Both the position numbers and the translations under genes were made by a program. This document shows, one piece after another, positions 1 to 10,502 of a stretch of 64,000 nucleotides of DNA. The DNA comes from Candidatus Symbiopectobacterium endolongispinus (GTDB lineage: Bacteria; Pseudomonadota; Gammaproteobacteria; Enterobacterales; Enterobacteriaceae), in NCBI RefSeq assembly GCF_018777385.1, contig NZ_JAFJYB010000007.1, positions 1 through 64,000 on the forward strand, written 5' to 3'. The notes beneath the pieces are model-generated. The model saw only the letters and a program-made list of their open reading frames with translations, was not told the DNA's origin and ran no database searches. How positions within the stretch are numbered: the first letter of the stretch is position 1; each line of letters begins with the position of its first letter.

Positions 1-778
1 GCCCCGCTTGCCCCGCTTGCCCCGCTTGCCCCGCTTGCCCCGCTTGCCACAGGCCTACCCCAACGGCACCCGCTGCGTTATCGCCGCCACCGGCGACCAC
101 TGGGACGCTATTCATGTTCCAGCGCTGTGCCAGTGCATCAGAAAGGTAGCCGGTTATCTGATTGCCTTCAAACAAGTCAGGCATTGCCTCGCGATCGAGC
201 GAACAGGCAGCGAGCAGCGTATCACTCCAGTCCCGTTTACCGACATCCAACCACATCGTACCGGCGGCATCCGACATGTCGCTGGCAAATTCGCCCGTCA
301 TACGCCAGCGCAAGTAGTCTTTGGGTAACAGAACCTTATCAATCTGCCGAAAGCATGCGGGCTCATGTTCCTGAACCCATTTCAGTTTAGGAGCCGTGAA
401 GCCCGGCATAATCAGATTACCCGTAATCTGGCGAGAATCCGGCACCTGTTGTTCCAATGTGTGGCATTGGGCGGCACTGCGGCCATCGTTCCACAGCATC
501 GCGGGGCGTAACACCCTATGCTGTTTGTCGAGCAAGGTAGCGCCATGCATTTGCCCTGTCAGGCCGATAGCCTTAACGGCATGTAAATCGTGCTGTGTTG
601 CCAGCGCTTGTACCGTGGCATCGGTTGCTGTCCACCACGCCTCGGGAGATTGCTCAGACCAGAGCGGATGGGGGCGGGATACCGTTAACGGTGCGCTTTG
701 CGCGGCAATGACGCAGCCTTCCTCATTCAGCAGAAGGGTCTTTACGCCCGACGTGCCGAGATCGATACCCATATACAT
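1..778 (-). CDS. xylB: Xylulokinase, C-terminal part beyond window
   Basis: FGGY-family kinase that phosphorylates D-xylulose with ATP in the cytoplasm, the second step of xylose use. The ATG at 778 begins MYMGIDLGTSGVKTLL, the phosphate-binding N-terminus of the family. GQMHGATLLD (about residue 75), MPGFTAPKLKW and GGGDNAAGAVGVG follow in the expected order. Only about 259 of the usual ~485 residues lie in the window; the rest is to the left. The visible part has no stop or frameshift, but it enters a (Gln-Ala-Gly)n repeat at the window edge, described separately. It lies 103 bp downstream of xylA in the same direction, the usual xylAB order. Because xylA, xylF, xylG and xylR are broken, it may have no substrate from this pathway. 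Confidence 0.93.
   Translation of the reverse strand, partial: MYMGIDLGTSGVKTLLLNEEGCVIAAQSAPLTVSRPHPLWSEQSPEAWWTATDATVQALATQHDLHAVKAIGLTGQMHGATLLDKQHRVLRPAMLWNDGRSAAQCHTLEQQVPDSRQITGNLIMPGFTAPKLKWVQEHEPACFRQIDKVLLPKDYLRWRMTGEFASDMSDAAGTMWLDVGKRDWSDTLLAACSLDREAMPDLFEGNQITGYLSDALAQRWNMNSVPVVAGGGDNAAGAVGVGLWQAGQAGQAGQAGQAG
2..46. repeat. 9-bp tandem repeat, at least five copies, inside xylB
   Basis: The + strand reads ccccgcttg five times without error, and base 1 is the last base of a further copy, so the array continues to the left. In the xylB frame each unit encodes Gln-Ala-Gly, giving W-(QAG)5. The family normally has a single such stretch here, followed by the conserved SLGTSG segment. 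The unit length keeps the frame. It is probably a slippage expansion of a native QAGQA stretch. Confidence 0.9.
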
Positions 779-881
779 AATGTGAGATCCTTGTTTAGAC
801 CTGCCGATACCGCTGTAATTCCCACCGTGTTATTCCCACGGATAAGTCGCAACATCCGTGAGAATAGGCGACTTTTAACCG

Positions 882-2200
882 TTACTGATACAGGTAGTTG
901 TTGATCAAATTCTCTAACATTTCCTGATGCCCGCTTTGGTGTTTCGGTGCGAGTTGTTTTGCGTGGACGTATTTTGCCAACTGTTCTAGGGAAAGTTTAC
1001 CTTGCAGGATTTGCTGCCCGAGTTCGCCGTTCCAGCCCGCATAGCGTTTAGCAACCCATTGGTTCAACTTGTCATCTTCCAGCATCCGGGCTGCGACTTT
1101 TAGCGACAACGCCAGCATATCCATGGCACCTATATGGGCATGGAACAGATCGTAGCGATCGGTGCTTTGGCGACGCACTTTGGCGTCAAAATTCAGTCCA
1201 CATGTTGTGAGGCCACCCGCTTTGAGGATCTCATACATGATTAAGGCATTCTCTTCCACGCGGTTCGGGAACTGATCGGTATCCCAGCCCAACTGCGGGT
1301 CGCCACGGTTGGCATCAACCGAACCAAAAATCCCCAGCGCGATGGCAGTGGCGATTTCATGGTGGAACGTGTGTCCTGCCAGCGTAGCGTGGTTTGCTTC
1401 AATATTAACCTTGATCTCTTTCTCTAAACCGAACTGTTTCAGGAAACCATAAACGGTTGCTACATCGTAATCGTACTGATGCTTGGTCGGCTCCTGCGGT
1501 TTCGGTTCAATAAGCAGCGTGCCCTGAAAACCGATTTTATGCTTATGCTCTACCACCATCTGCATAAAGCGGCCAATCTGTTCCCTTTCCTGACGCAAAT
1601 CGGTATTTAGCAATGTTTCATAGCCTTCGCGCCCGCCCCACAGCACGTAGTTTTCTCCTCCGAGCTTCTGAGTGGCGTTCATGGCAGAAAAGGCTTGTGT
1701 CGCTGCCCAGGCAAAAATTTCCGGATCTGGGTTGGTGGCAGCACCGGCAGCATAACGAGGGTGTGTAAAGCAGTTGGCGGTTCCCCAGAGTAGTTTTACC
1801 CCTGTTTGCTGCTGCTTTTCGGCAAATTTGTCGACAATGGTTTGGAAATTATACAGATAGTCATTCAATGAACTGCCTTCCGGTGCGATATCCACGTCGT
1901 GGAAGCAGTAGTAAGGCACGTTCAATTTTTGGAAAAACTCGAAGGCAATATCGGCTTTTGTTTTGCCAATTCCAGGGGCTCCCATGCCGCTTGCCAAGGG
2001 CGTTCAAAGGAGCCGACGCCAGACATATTGGCACCGTTCCAACAGAAGGTGTGCCAGTAGGCGACGGCGAAACGCAAATGCTCTGACATCCGTTTCCCCA
2101 AAATTTCCTGTTCGGGATTGTAATGGCGGAAAGCGAAGGGATTTGTGGTGCCGCGGCCTTCATAACGAACACGTTCAATTTGGTCAAAATAGGTTGGCAT
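882..2200 (-). pseudogene. xylA: Xylose isomerase with one frameshift
   Basis: Xylose isomerase converts D-xylose to D-xylulose in the cytoplasm with two divalent metals. Start ATG at 2200 ([15 protein letters not shown]) has AAGGAG about 8 bases upstream; a longer in-frame start exists but lacks this site. The N-terminal part runs to LELAKQK, then the frame changes and [11 protein letters not shown] continues in another frame. One base is missing in the A run read at about 1955-1960. Metal and substrate segments follow: [50 protein letters not shown] and DANRGD. Total length corresponds to 440 codons minus one base, the E. coli length. Everything else matches the family, so the lesion is recent or a sequencing error in a homopolymer. 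Confidence 0.93.
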
Positions 2201-2317
2201 GGAGAACTCCTTAAGAAAGTCATTCAGCGGGTAAGCGGTCATTGTTATTCATCTTCGGAGGGGATCGACGTTTGCTCAATTATGTTATTTCACACTTGTG
2301 TTCAGATAATTATTAAG

Positions 2318-2333
2318 TGTGCAGCCGATCGCA
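2318..2333. promoter_or_regulatory. CRP-like site in the xylA-xylF divergent region
   Basis: TGTGC-N6-TCGCA matches 8 of the 10 conserved bases of the CRP site TGTGA-N6-TCACA. It lies in the 357-bp gap between the divergent xylA (2200) and xylF (2558), where cAMP-CRP and XylR act in E. coli. I could not identify XylR half-sites with confidence; the rest of the gap is AT-rich and shows no gene. Confidence 0.35.
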
Positions 2334-2557
2334 AAAAATAACGGAGAGAAATATTCTGAATGCACATTCATGAATTGAGGGATGGTTGGGGGCGATAACA
2401 ATAAAATATGACCGACTTCATAAAATTACGATTAAACCAAAAAACATAATTGCTTGGTGAAAATCTGTAATTGAAGCCGCGCCAGTTAACGGCAACACTT
2501 TTTCTGCTTGGTAGCGTTTCTTTCCTGCACGTTAAACGTTAAAAAAGAAAGGTACTC

Positions 2558-3553
2558 ATGATGAAAGTTAAACACTTTTACTGTCAGCCTGTGCCGCACT
2601 TGCGTTAATAAGCCATGCCGGATTTGCCAAAGAGGTAAAAATTGGTATGGCAATCGATGACTTGCGTTTGGAACGCTGGCAGAAAGATCGCGATCTCTTC
2701 GTTGCCAAGGCGCAAGCGCAGGGGCGACGGTGTTCGTTCAGTCTTCGAACGGCAATGAGGAAACCCAGATTTCTCAAATAGAAAACATGATAAATCGCGG
2801 CGTCGATGTCCTGGTTATTATTCCTTATAACGGCAAGGTGCTTAGCAATATGATTGCAGAAGCAAAACGCGAAGGTATCAAGGTCTTAGCCTATGACCGC
2901 ATGATCAATAACGCGGATGTGGATTTTTACATCTCGTTTGATAATGAAAAGGTGGGAGAGCTACAGGCGAAATATTTGATTGACAAAGTGCCACAAGGTA
3001 ATTATTTCCTGATGGGCGGTTCGCCGGTGGACAATAATGCAAAACTGTTCCGTAATGGACAGATGAACGTATTAAAACCCTTGATTGACTCTGGGAAAAT
3101 AAAAGTCGTTGGCGATCAATGGGTCGATGCGTGGTTGCCAGAAAATGCCTTGAAAATTATGGAAAATGCACTAACGGCAAACAATAACAATATTCAGGCT
3201 GTCGTCGCCTCCAATGATGCCACGGCGGGCGGTGCGATTCAGGCTTTGGCCGCGCAAGGCTTGGCGGGCAAGGTGGCGATTTCCGGGCAGGATGCGGATT
3301 TGGCGGCGATAAAACGCATTATCGCTGGCACGCAAACCATTACGGTGTACAAACCGATCACCAAGTTGGCAACGGAAGCCGCTGATATTGCCGTTGCGTT
3401 AGGGGCGGGAAAAGCCCCAAATCCAACGCCTCGCTGGAGAATGGATTAAAAGCGGTGCCATCGTATCTGTTAGCGCCGGTGCCGGTTGATAAATCCAACA
3501 TTGAAACCACCGTGATTGCCGATGGGTTCCATAAAGCCGCCGATCTGAAGTGA
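2558..3553 (+). pseudogene. xylF: D-xylose periplasmic binding protein, three frameshifts
   Basis: Periplasmic xylose-binding protein that feeds the XylGH ABC transporter. ATG at 2558 follows AAAGAAAGG. The signal peptide would read MMKVKHFLLSACAALALIS but a T is missing after codon 7 (about 2577-2580), so the present frame ends after 16 codons. A second single-base loss in a G run (about 2721-2725, before [14 protein letters not shown]) and a third in an A run (about 3418-3422, near GAGKAP) also break the frame. The central part ([34 protein letters not shown]) is colinear with E. coli XylF. The last segment ends VIADGFHKAADLK. All three lesions are single-base deletions in short homopolymers, so sequencing error must be excluded. 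Confidence 0.9.
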
Positions 3554-3560
3554 TTAACTG

Positions 3561-3587
3561 GCCCCGAGTGTCTTCTGACACCGGGGC
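3561..3587 (+). other. Stem-loop between xylF and xylG
   Basis: GCCCCGAGTGTC pairs with GACACCGGGGC around a TTCT loop, with one bulged A. No U tract follows. Hairpins at this place in sugar ABC operons usually protect the abundant binding-protein mRNA; that role is inferred. Confidence 0.6.
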
Positions 3588-3638
3588 TTAGGTTGGCTGC
3601 GTTACCGGGTGTGCGGCGTGGGAACGATGGAGGCGAGA

Positions 3639-5182
3639 ATGCCGTTCTTGTTGGAAATGAAAAACATCACCAAGGTGTTTGGCAGCGTAAAGGCGGTGGA
3701 TAACGTCAGCCTGGCGTTGGAAGCCGGACAAGTATTATCGCTGTGCGGTGAGAATGGTTCGGGTAAATCGACGCTGATGAAAGTGCTTTGCGCCATTTAT
3801 CCCTTCGGCAGCTATGGCGGGGATATCCTCTTCGCTGGCGATCCGCTGCACGCCAGCCATATTCGTGATACTGAGCAGAAGGGTATCGCCATCATTCATC
3901 AGGAACTGGCGCTGGTCAAAGAGATGAGCGTATTGGAGAACATCTTCCTGGGTAATGAGTGGACGGCACGTGGCATATTGGACAATGATTCGATTTATTT
4001 GCGCTGCCAGACCATGCTGGCGCGCGTCAAGCTTGAGGTCGATCCTCATACCCGAGTCAGTGAACTGGGTCTCGGCCAACAGCAATTGGTGGAGATTGCC
4101 AAGGCACTTAACAAGCAGGTGCGGCTGTTGGTATTGGACGAACCGACTGCCTCACTGACTGAGCGGGAAACCGCGATTTTGCTGGATATCATTCGTGATT
4201 TGCGCAATCACGGTATCGCCTGTATCTACATTTCCCACAAGCTAAATGAAGTCAAAGCCATTTCGGACGTCATCTGTGTGATTCGCGATGGCAAGCATAT
4301 CGGTACCCATCCTGCCGACTCGCTTAGTGGAGAGCAGATCATCGCCATGATGGTGGGGCGGGAGCTAACCGAGCTTTACCCCCCTCTGAAGCGCATGACA
4401 TTGGCGAGGAGATCCTGCGCGTCGAACACCTGACGGCGTGGCATCCGGTTAACCGCCATATTCGTCGCGTCAATGATGTTTCCTTAGCGCTGCGTCGGGG
4501 GGAAATTCTGGGCGTCGCGGGGCTGGTTGGCTCCGGCCGGACCGAAACGGTGCAATGTCTGTTTGGTGCTTACCGTGGACGCTGGCAGGGCAATATTGTG
4601 CTCAAGGGGCAGCCTGTAGCGATTAACGATTGCCAGCAGGCGATGGCGCTGGGTATCGCGATGGTGCCGGAAGATCGCAAAAAGGATGGCATTGTTCCGG
4701 TGATGAGCGTGGCGCAAAACATTACGCTGGCGGTACTCGATCGCTTTTCCGGGCTGTTTTCTTCTCTGGATGACGCGCGCGAACAGGATGTGATTCGCCA
4801 GTCGATTGCCCATCTTAAAGTGAAAACGGCCAGCCAGGATTTAGCCATTGCCCGCCTGAGCGGTGGGAACCAGCAAAAAGCGGTGTTGGCAAAACGCCTG
4901 TTGTTAAACCCCGATGTTTTGATCCTCGATGAGCCTACGCGCGGTATCGATATCGGCGCAAAATATAAAATATATAAATTTATTAATCAGTTAGCCAAAA
5001 AAGGGATGGCGATCATTGTCATTTCATCCGAGCTGCCGTAGGTGCTGGGACTGAGCGATCGTGTCCTGGTGATGCATGAAGGGCGTGTAAAAGCCGATTT
5101 GGTTAATCACGATTTGACACAAGAGCAGGTTATGGAAGCCGCGCTGAGGAGTGAACAACATGTTGAAAACGCCACCGTCTAA
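3639..5182 (+). pseudogene. xylG: D-xylose ABC transporter ATPase, frameshift plus nonsense codon
   Basis: Tandem ABC ATPase energising xylose import. ATG at 3639 ([15 protein letters not shown]) has GGAGG upstream. First ABC domain: Walker [10 protein letters not shown], signature [15 protein letters not shown], Walker [11 protein letters not shown]. One C is missing in the C6 run at 4379-4384 (after RELTELYP), then the second domain continues with [26 protein letters not shown] and [13 protein letters not shown]. At 5039-5041 an in-frame TAG replaces the Glu codon of SSELPEVLGLSD, leaving about 46 codons beyond it. The intended stop at 5180-5182 overlaps xylH. A substitution creating a stop is not a typical homopolymer error, so this gene is probably truly broken. 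Confidence 0.93.
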
Positions 5183-6362
5183 TGCCTATGCCGATACCCT
5201 GGCACCCAAACAACCGACACCAGCGGGCGAGGCCGTGCGCTGGTTCAGGCAGGTAAATCTTCAGGTGTTTGTCATGATTGCCGCCATTATCGCGATTATG
5301 CTGTTTTTCACCTTGATGACCGATGGCTCCTATCTCAGCGCGCGTAATGTGTCTAACCTGCTGCGCCAGACGGCCATCACCGGCATTTTGGCGGTTGGGA
5401 TGGTGTTTGTCATCGTCTCTGCCGAAATTGATCTCTCGGTAGGCTCCATGATGGGGTTACTGGGCGGATTGGCCGCCATCTTTGACGTGTGGTTAGGATG
5501 GCCGCTGACGTTGACAATCGTGGTGACGCTGCTTCTGGGGCTGTTATTGGGTGCCTGGAACGGCTGGCGGGTAGCGTACCGTAAAGTGCCATCATTTATT
5601 GTTACCTTGGCGGGAATGCTGGCTTTTCGCGGTATTCTCATCTGCATTACTAACGGTACCACCGTCTCTCCGACCAGTAGCGCCATGGCACAGATCGGCC
5701 AAAGCTATCTGCCTGCGGGTGTAGGATTTACGCTTGGGGTGGCGGGGTTACTGACATTTATTGCCTGGCAATGGCGTCGGCGGCAAAAACGGACCAGTCT
5801 GGGGCTGAGCGTAACGCGTCCGGTCAGTGACATTGGACGGCAGGCCGTTATGGCGGTGCTGGTGCTGGGCGCGATTTACCTGCTGAATGACTATCGTGGT
5901 GTGCCAACGCCGGTGCTGATTTTGACGCTGCTGATGCTGGGCGGAATTTTTATGGCAACGCGCACGGCGTTTGGGCGTCGCATTTATGCCATTGGTGGCA
6001 ATATCGAGGCGGCCCGCTTGTCTGGTATCAATGTTGCACGCAGCAAGCTGGCGGTTTTTGCCATTAACGGGCTGATGGTGGCGGTTGCAGGGTTGATTTT
6101 AAGTTCGCGTTTGGGGGCGGGCTCACCTTCTGCGGGCAACATTGCCGAGTTGGATGCCATCGCCGAGTGCGTGATCGGTGGCACCAGTTTGGCCGGTGGT
6201 GTTGGCAGCGTAGCCGGGGCGGTCATGGGGGCGTTTATCATGGCCTCGTTAGATAATGGAATGAGCATGCTGGATGTTCCAACTTTTTGGCAGTACATCG
6301 TCAAAGGCAGCATTTTGCTGTTGGCGGTGTGGATGGATACGGCCACCAAGCGCAAGGGCTGA
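5160..6362 (+). CDS. xylH: D-xylose ABC transporter permease
   Basis: Inner-membrane permease of the XylFGH importer. It starts [15 protein letters not shown] at 5160 has GAGGAG 9-10 bases upstream, better placed than the GTG at 5151. The 400-residue protein is colinear with E. coli XylH: many hydrophobic segments, the [16 protein letters not shown] motif and the C-terminal [17 protein letters not shown]. It overlaps the 3' end of xylG by 23 bases, so it is translationally coupled. It appears intact, the only complete transporter gene in a locus whose binding protein, ATPase and activator are broken. Confidence 0.95.
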   Translation: MLKTPPSNAYADTLAPKQPTPAGEAVRWFRQVNLQVFVMIAAIIAIMLFFTLMTDGSYLSARNVSNLLRQTAITGILAVGMVFVIVSAEIDLSVGSMMGLLGGLAAIFDVWLGWPLTLTIVVTLLLGLLLGAWNGWRVAYRKVPSFIVTLAGMLAFRGILICITNGTTVSPTSSAMAQIGQSYLPAGVGFTLGVAGLLTFIAWQWRRRQKRTSLGLSVTRPVSDIGRQAVMAVLVLGAIYLLNDYRGVPTPVLILTLLMLGGIFMATRTAFGRRIYAIGGNIEAARLSGINVARSKLAVFAINGLMVAVAGLILSSRLGAGSPSAGNIAELDAIAECVIGGTSLAGGVGSVAGAVMGAFIMASLDNGMSMLDVPTFWQYIVKGSILLLAVWMDTATKRKG

Positions 6363-6492
6363 CCGTCTCTGATGACATGATGTCAGCGGGTCTCAGGAAA
6401 CAGGCTGCGGCTCGCATTAATCAGCAAAATATTTTTGCTCACCGTGGGGGTGTGCTATTGAGAAGGGCATCTCCACGGCTGGAGCAGTGAAT

Positions 6493-7672
6493 ATGTTTGA
6501 AAAACGCTATCGTATTACGCTGTTGTTTAATGCCAATAAAGTCTACGACCGGCAAGTGGTGGAGGGCGTGGGCGAGTACTTGCAGGCCTCTCAATGCGGT
6601 TGGGATATTTTTATTGAAGAGGATTTCCGCTGCCGTATTGATAATGTGAAAGACTGGCTGGGCGATGGCGTGATTGCTGATTTTGACGATCGAGAAATTG
6701 TTCAGTCGTTGCAGAATGTCGGCGTGCCATTGGTGGGCGTTTGCGGCTCTTACCACGATCCTGATGACTATCCTCCTGTGCATTACATCGCGACCGATAA
6801 TCATGCCCTGGTGCAATGTGCGTTTATGCATCTGAAAGAGAAATGGCTTAATCGCTTTGCCTTTTATGGATTGCCGCCTTCGGGTGGCAAAGGGTGGGTG
6901 CAGGAGCGCGAGTACGCTTTTTGTCAACTGGTCGCATCGGAGCAATATCAGGGCGTGGTGTATCAGGGGATGGAAATCGCACCGGACAACTGGCAATACG
7001 CACAAAATCGTCTGGCAGACTGGGCGCAAGCCTTACCGCAACAAACCGGCATTATCGCCGTTACGGATGCTCGAGCCCGCCATTTGTTGCAGGTGTGTGA
7101 ATATTTGAACATCGCGGTGCCGGAAAAACTCTGTGTCATCGGTATCGATAATGAAGAGCTGACGCGTTATCTGTCTCGGGTGGCGCTCTCATCTGTTGCG
7201 CAGGGTACACGGCAGATGGGCTATCGCGCCGCCAAATTGCTGCATCAGTTGTTACACCATCCGGTAGCACTACCGCTTCAGCGCATTTTGGTTCCTCCCG
7301 TGCGGGTGGTAGGGCGCAGTTCCACCGATTACCGTTCGGTGCACGACCCGGCAGTGATTCAGGCCATGCACTATATTCGCTGCTATGCCTGTAAGGGTAT
7401 TAAAGTCGAGCAGGTGCTGGATCCGTCGGCATGTCGCGCTCCAATCTGGAAAAGCGCTTTAAAGATGAAATGAGGCAGACCATTCACGGTGTCATTCATG
7501 CAGAAAAGTTGGAGCGCGCAATCTGCTGGTGTCAACTTCACTGTCGATCAACGAGATCTCGGTGATGTGCGGTTACCCATCGCTGCCCTATTTTTATGCG
7601 GTGTTCAGGAAAGAGTACGATTTGACGCCGAAAGAGTATCGCGATCGTTTCGGTGAAGATATGAATCGGTGA
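6493..7672 (+). pseudogene. xylR: Xylose operon activator XylR, two frameshifts
   Basis: AraC-family activator of the xyl operons that binds xylose through a LacI-like N-terminal domain. ATG at 6493 follows GGAG with 8-base spacing. Residues 1 to about 312 match E. coli XylR (GDGVIADFDD, FYGLPPSGGK, CVIGIDNEELTRYLSRVALS). In the DNA-binding domain a G is missing near 7425 (after QVLDP), and another net single-base loss lies near 7518 (after KLERA). Read across both, the AraC helix-turn-helix is otherwise normal (MSRSNLEKRFKDEM, SLSINEISVMCGYPS, YDLTPKEYRDRF) and ends at 7672. Present translation stops before the first helix-turn-helix, so no activator is made. Confidence 0.92.
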
Positions 7673-7675
7673 AAT

Positions 7676-7714
7676 GCCCGGCCTCGTTCACGATAGCCGG
7701 GCTAGCGGTTTTTT
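7676..7714 (+). terminator. Rho-independent terminator of xylR
   Basis: GCCCGGC (7676-7682) pairs with GCCGGGC (7696-7702), followed by TAGCGG and six T at about 7709-7714. It starts four bases after the intended xylR stop and runs into the end of the convergent DJ-1 gene. Confidence 0.85.
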
Positions 7715-8288
7715 AGGCCGGTACGCGCCAGTGATCGTAATAGATATGCTCGATCTGGAAGTTGGTGTCTTCAACATCGCCGGTCAAACGGCAGGCAATG
7801 GTGCCCGCGAAGTCGAAGGCAACACCCAACCCTTTGCCACTGATCAGATTGCCATCTTCTACCACGTTCTGATCGACATAGACGCCGTCCGTGACATCCT
7901 TCCAAAGATCGCCAGAACAGACATAGCGTCGGCCTTTTAGCATTTTGTTGCCGCCCAGCACGCGCGCTGCCGCAGAACAGATCAGGCAGATCAGTTTCCC
8001 TGCGTCGTCATGACGGCGAATAAACTCGGTGACCAGCGGGTTTGCTGCCAGACTCAGCGTACCTTGCAAGCCGCCTGGGATCACCACCGCATCGAACAGT
8101 TCATCCATGCTTCTTTCCAACAGCGCATCAGCAAACATGCGAATATTGTGGTAGCTGCGCAGTTCCAGCATGTCTTGGCAGGACAGCATTTTCACGCCGA
8201 TCTTCATACGGTGCAGGATATCTATCACCATAACCGCCTCTGCTTCTTCAAAGCCTGGCGCCAGCAGGACGGCGACTTTCTTAGACAT
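7713..8288 (-). CDS. DJ-1/PfpI family protein
   Basis: Cytoplasmic alpha/beta protein of the DJ-1/ThiJ/PfpI superfamily, about 191 residues, similar in size to YajL. The start at 8288 (MSKKVAVLLAPGFEEAEAV) has GGAG upstream with 5-base spacing. The conserved Glu lies in GFEEAEAV, and the nucleophile-elbow Cys in LICLICSAAARVLGG (the family often has CAAP). The exact reaction is unknown; members act as chaperones, glyoxalases or deglycases. It is monocistronic and convergent with xylR, with the terminator hairpin between them. No lesion seen. Confidence 0.85.
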   Translation of the reverse strand: MSKKVAVLLAPGFEEAEAVMVIDILHRMKIGVKMLSCQDMLELRSYHNIRMFADALLERSMDELFDAVVIPGGLQGTLSLAANPLVTEFIRRHDDAGKLICLICSAAARVLGGNKMLKGRRYVCSGDLWKDVTDGVYVDQNVVEDGNLISGKGLGVAFDFAGTIACRLTGDVEDTNFQIEHIYYDHWRVPA

Positions 8289-8615
8289 AACATCTCCAGC
8301 AAATAGGCAAGGGAAACCATAGTTCGCCGAGAATAACAAAGATTTATCATTTAAATGAAACATTGTTTTATTATTTGGTTTCCCGTCGCGTAAATCTATT
8401 TTAGCCGCTGGATTGGCAGTGAAATGGCGGTATAATTGCCTGCTGAGTTTGTTTCCTCCCCGAGCTGTTCTTCATTGCATATTCTCTGTGGTAGAAATCC
8501 ATAGATACCGTTACATTCAAAGGTGGCTTAGCGACATTGACGGTTTTTTGCAGAAATCATCACTGGGCTCTTCCTGTCGCGGCAAAAAGATGTTTAAATT
8601 ATAACTCATTTATTT

Positions 8616-8629
8616 TGCATAAATATGCA
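8616..8629. promoter_or_regulatory. ARG-box-like palindrome upstream of argG
   Basis: TGCATAAATATGCA is a near match to the core of the ArgR operator TGAATWWWWATTCA, with one symmetric mismatch in each half. It lies about 145 bp before the argG start, where ArgR sites occur in enterobacteria. The remaining 8289-8775 region holds the divergent promoters of the DJ-1 gene and argG; no gene was seen in it. Confidence 0.5.
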
Positions 8630-8751
8630 TTTGTTGGGTGACGAACAGTATCGGTACATGTGCGTGCCGCCACACGTATAACGATCTGATTTTTTCTCAT
8701 CAATGCATGGCGTAACATATAGTGGTGTGGCTGTTAAGCTTCTCTCCATAA

Positions 8752-10131
<1,380 letters not shown>

Positions 10132-10158
10132 CGCGCTGCTGGTTGCATTCCTTTTCAA

Positions 10159-10180
10159 GAGGGCACCCTCGGGTGCCCTC
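10159..10180 (+). terminator. Stem-loop after argG
   Basis: GAGGGCACC (10159-10167) pairs perfectly with GGTGCCCTC (10172-10180) around a CTCG loop. It lies 28 bases after the argG stop. No U tract follows on the + strand, so termination is inferred from position and strength. Confidence 0.55.
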
Positions 10181-10212
10181 AGCTTGATGGCAAAGTTACT
10201 ACCCCTTGTCAT

Positions 10213-10287
10213 CCTCGGCTAAAGCCGGGGGATCTCTGTGAGAATAATCGCGTTTCTTCAGCAAGAGATTCCTGCCTTCGTGGGAAT
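10213..10287. repeat. Two REP-like extragenic palindromes
   Basis: Two short imperfect palindromes lie in the 320-bp gap after argG: CCTCGGCTAAAGCCGGGG (10213-10230) and ATTCCTGCCTTCGTGGGAAT (10268-10287). Their form resembles dispersed extragenic palindromes found in many proteobacteria. No other copy was noticed in this window, so repeat status is unproven. The remainder to 10502 holds no supported gene. Confidence 0.35.
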
Positions 10288-10502
10288 GACGGTGGGAGTT
10301 GGGCCCTTTTTTGTTGCTACACGGTGGTCAACAAACGACCGCTGTCACACTTCCAGTCGAGCCACCTGTTACTGTCATCGCACACAAAACGTTGATTATG
10401 TGAGTGATTGCACACTTTATCCCAATAAGTCACTCCTCGGATGCCGAGCGTCGGCTTCCCGTATGTTTTACCTATGGGGAAATGCTTATGCTCATTTCAA
10501 GG

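Noticed and set aside
2-46. Tandem repeat considered as a CRISPR
   Set aside because: Units are contiguous 9-mers without spacers and code for Gln-Ala-Gly in xylB.
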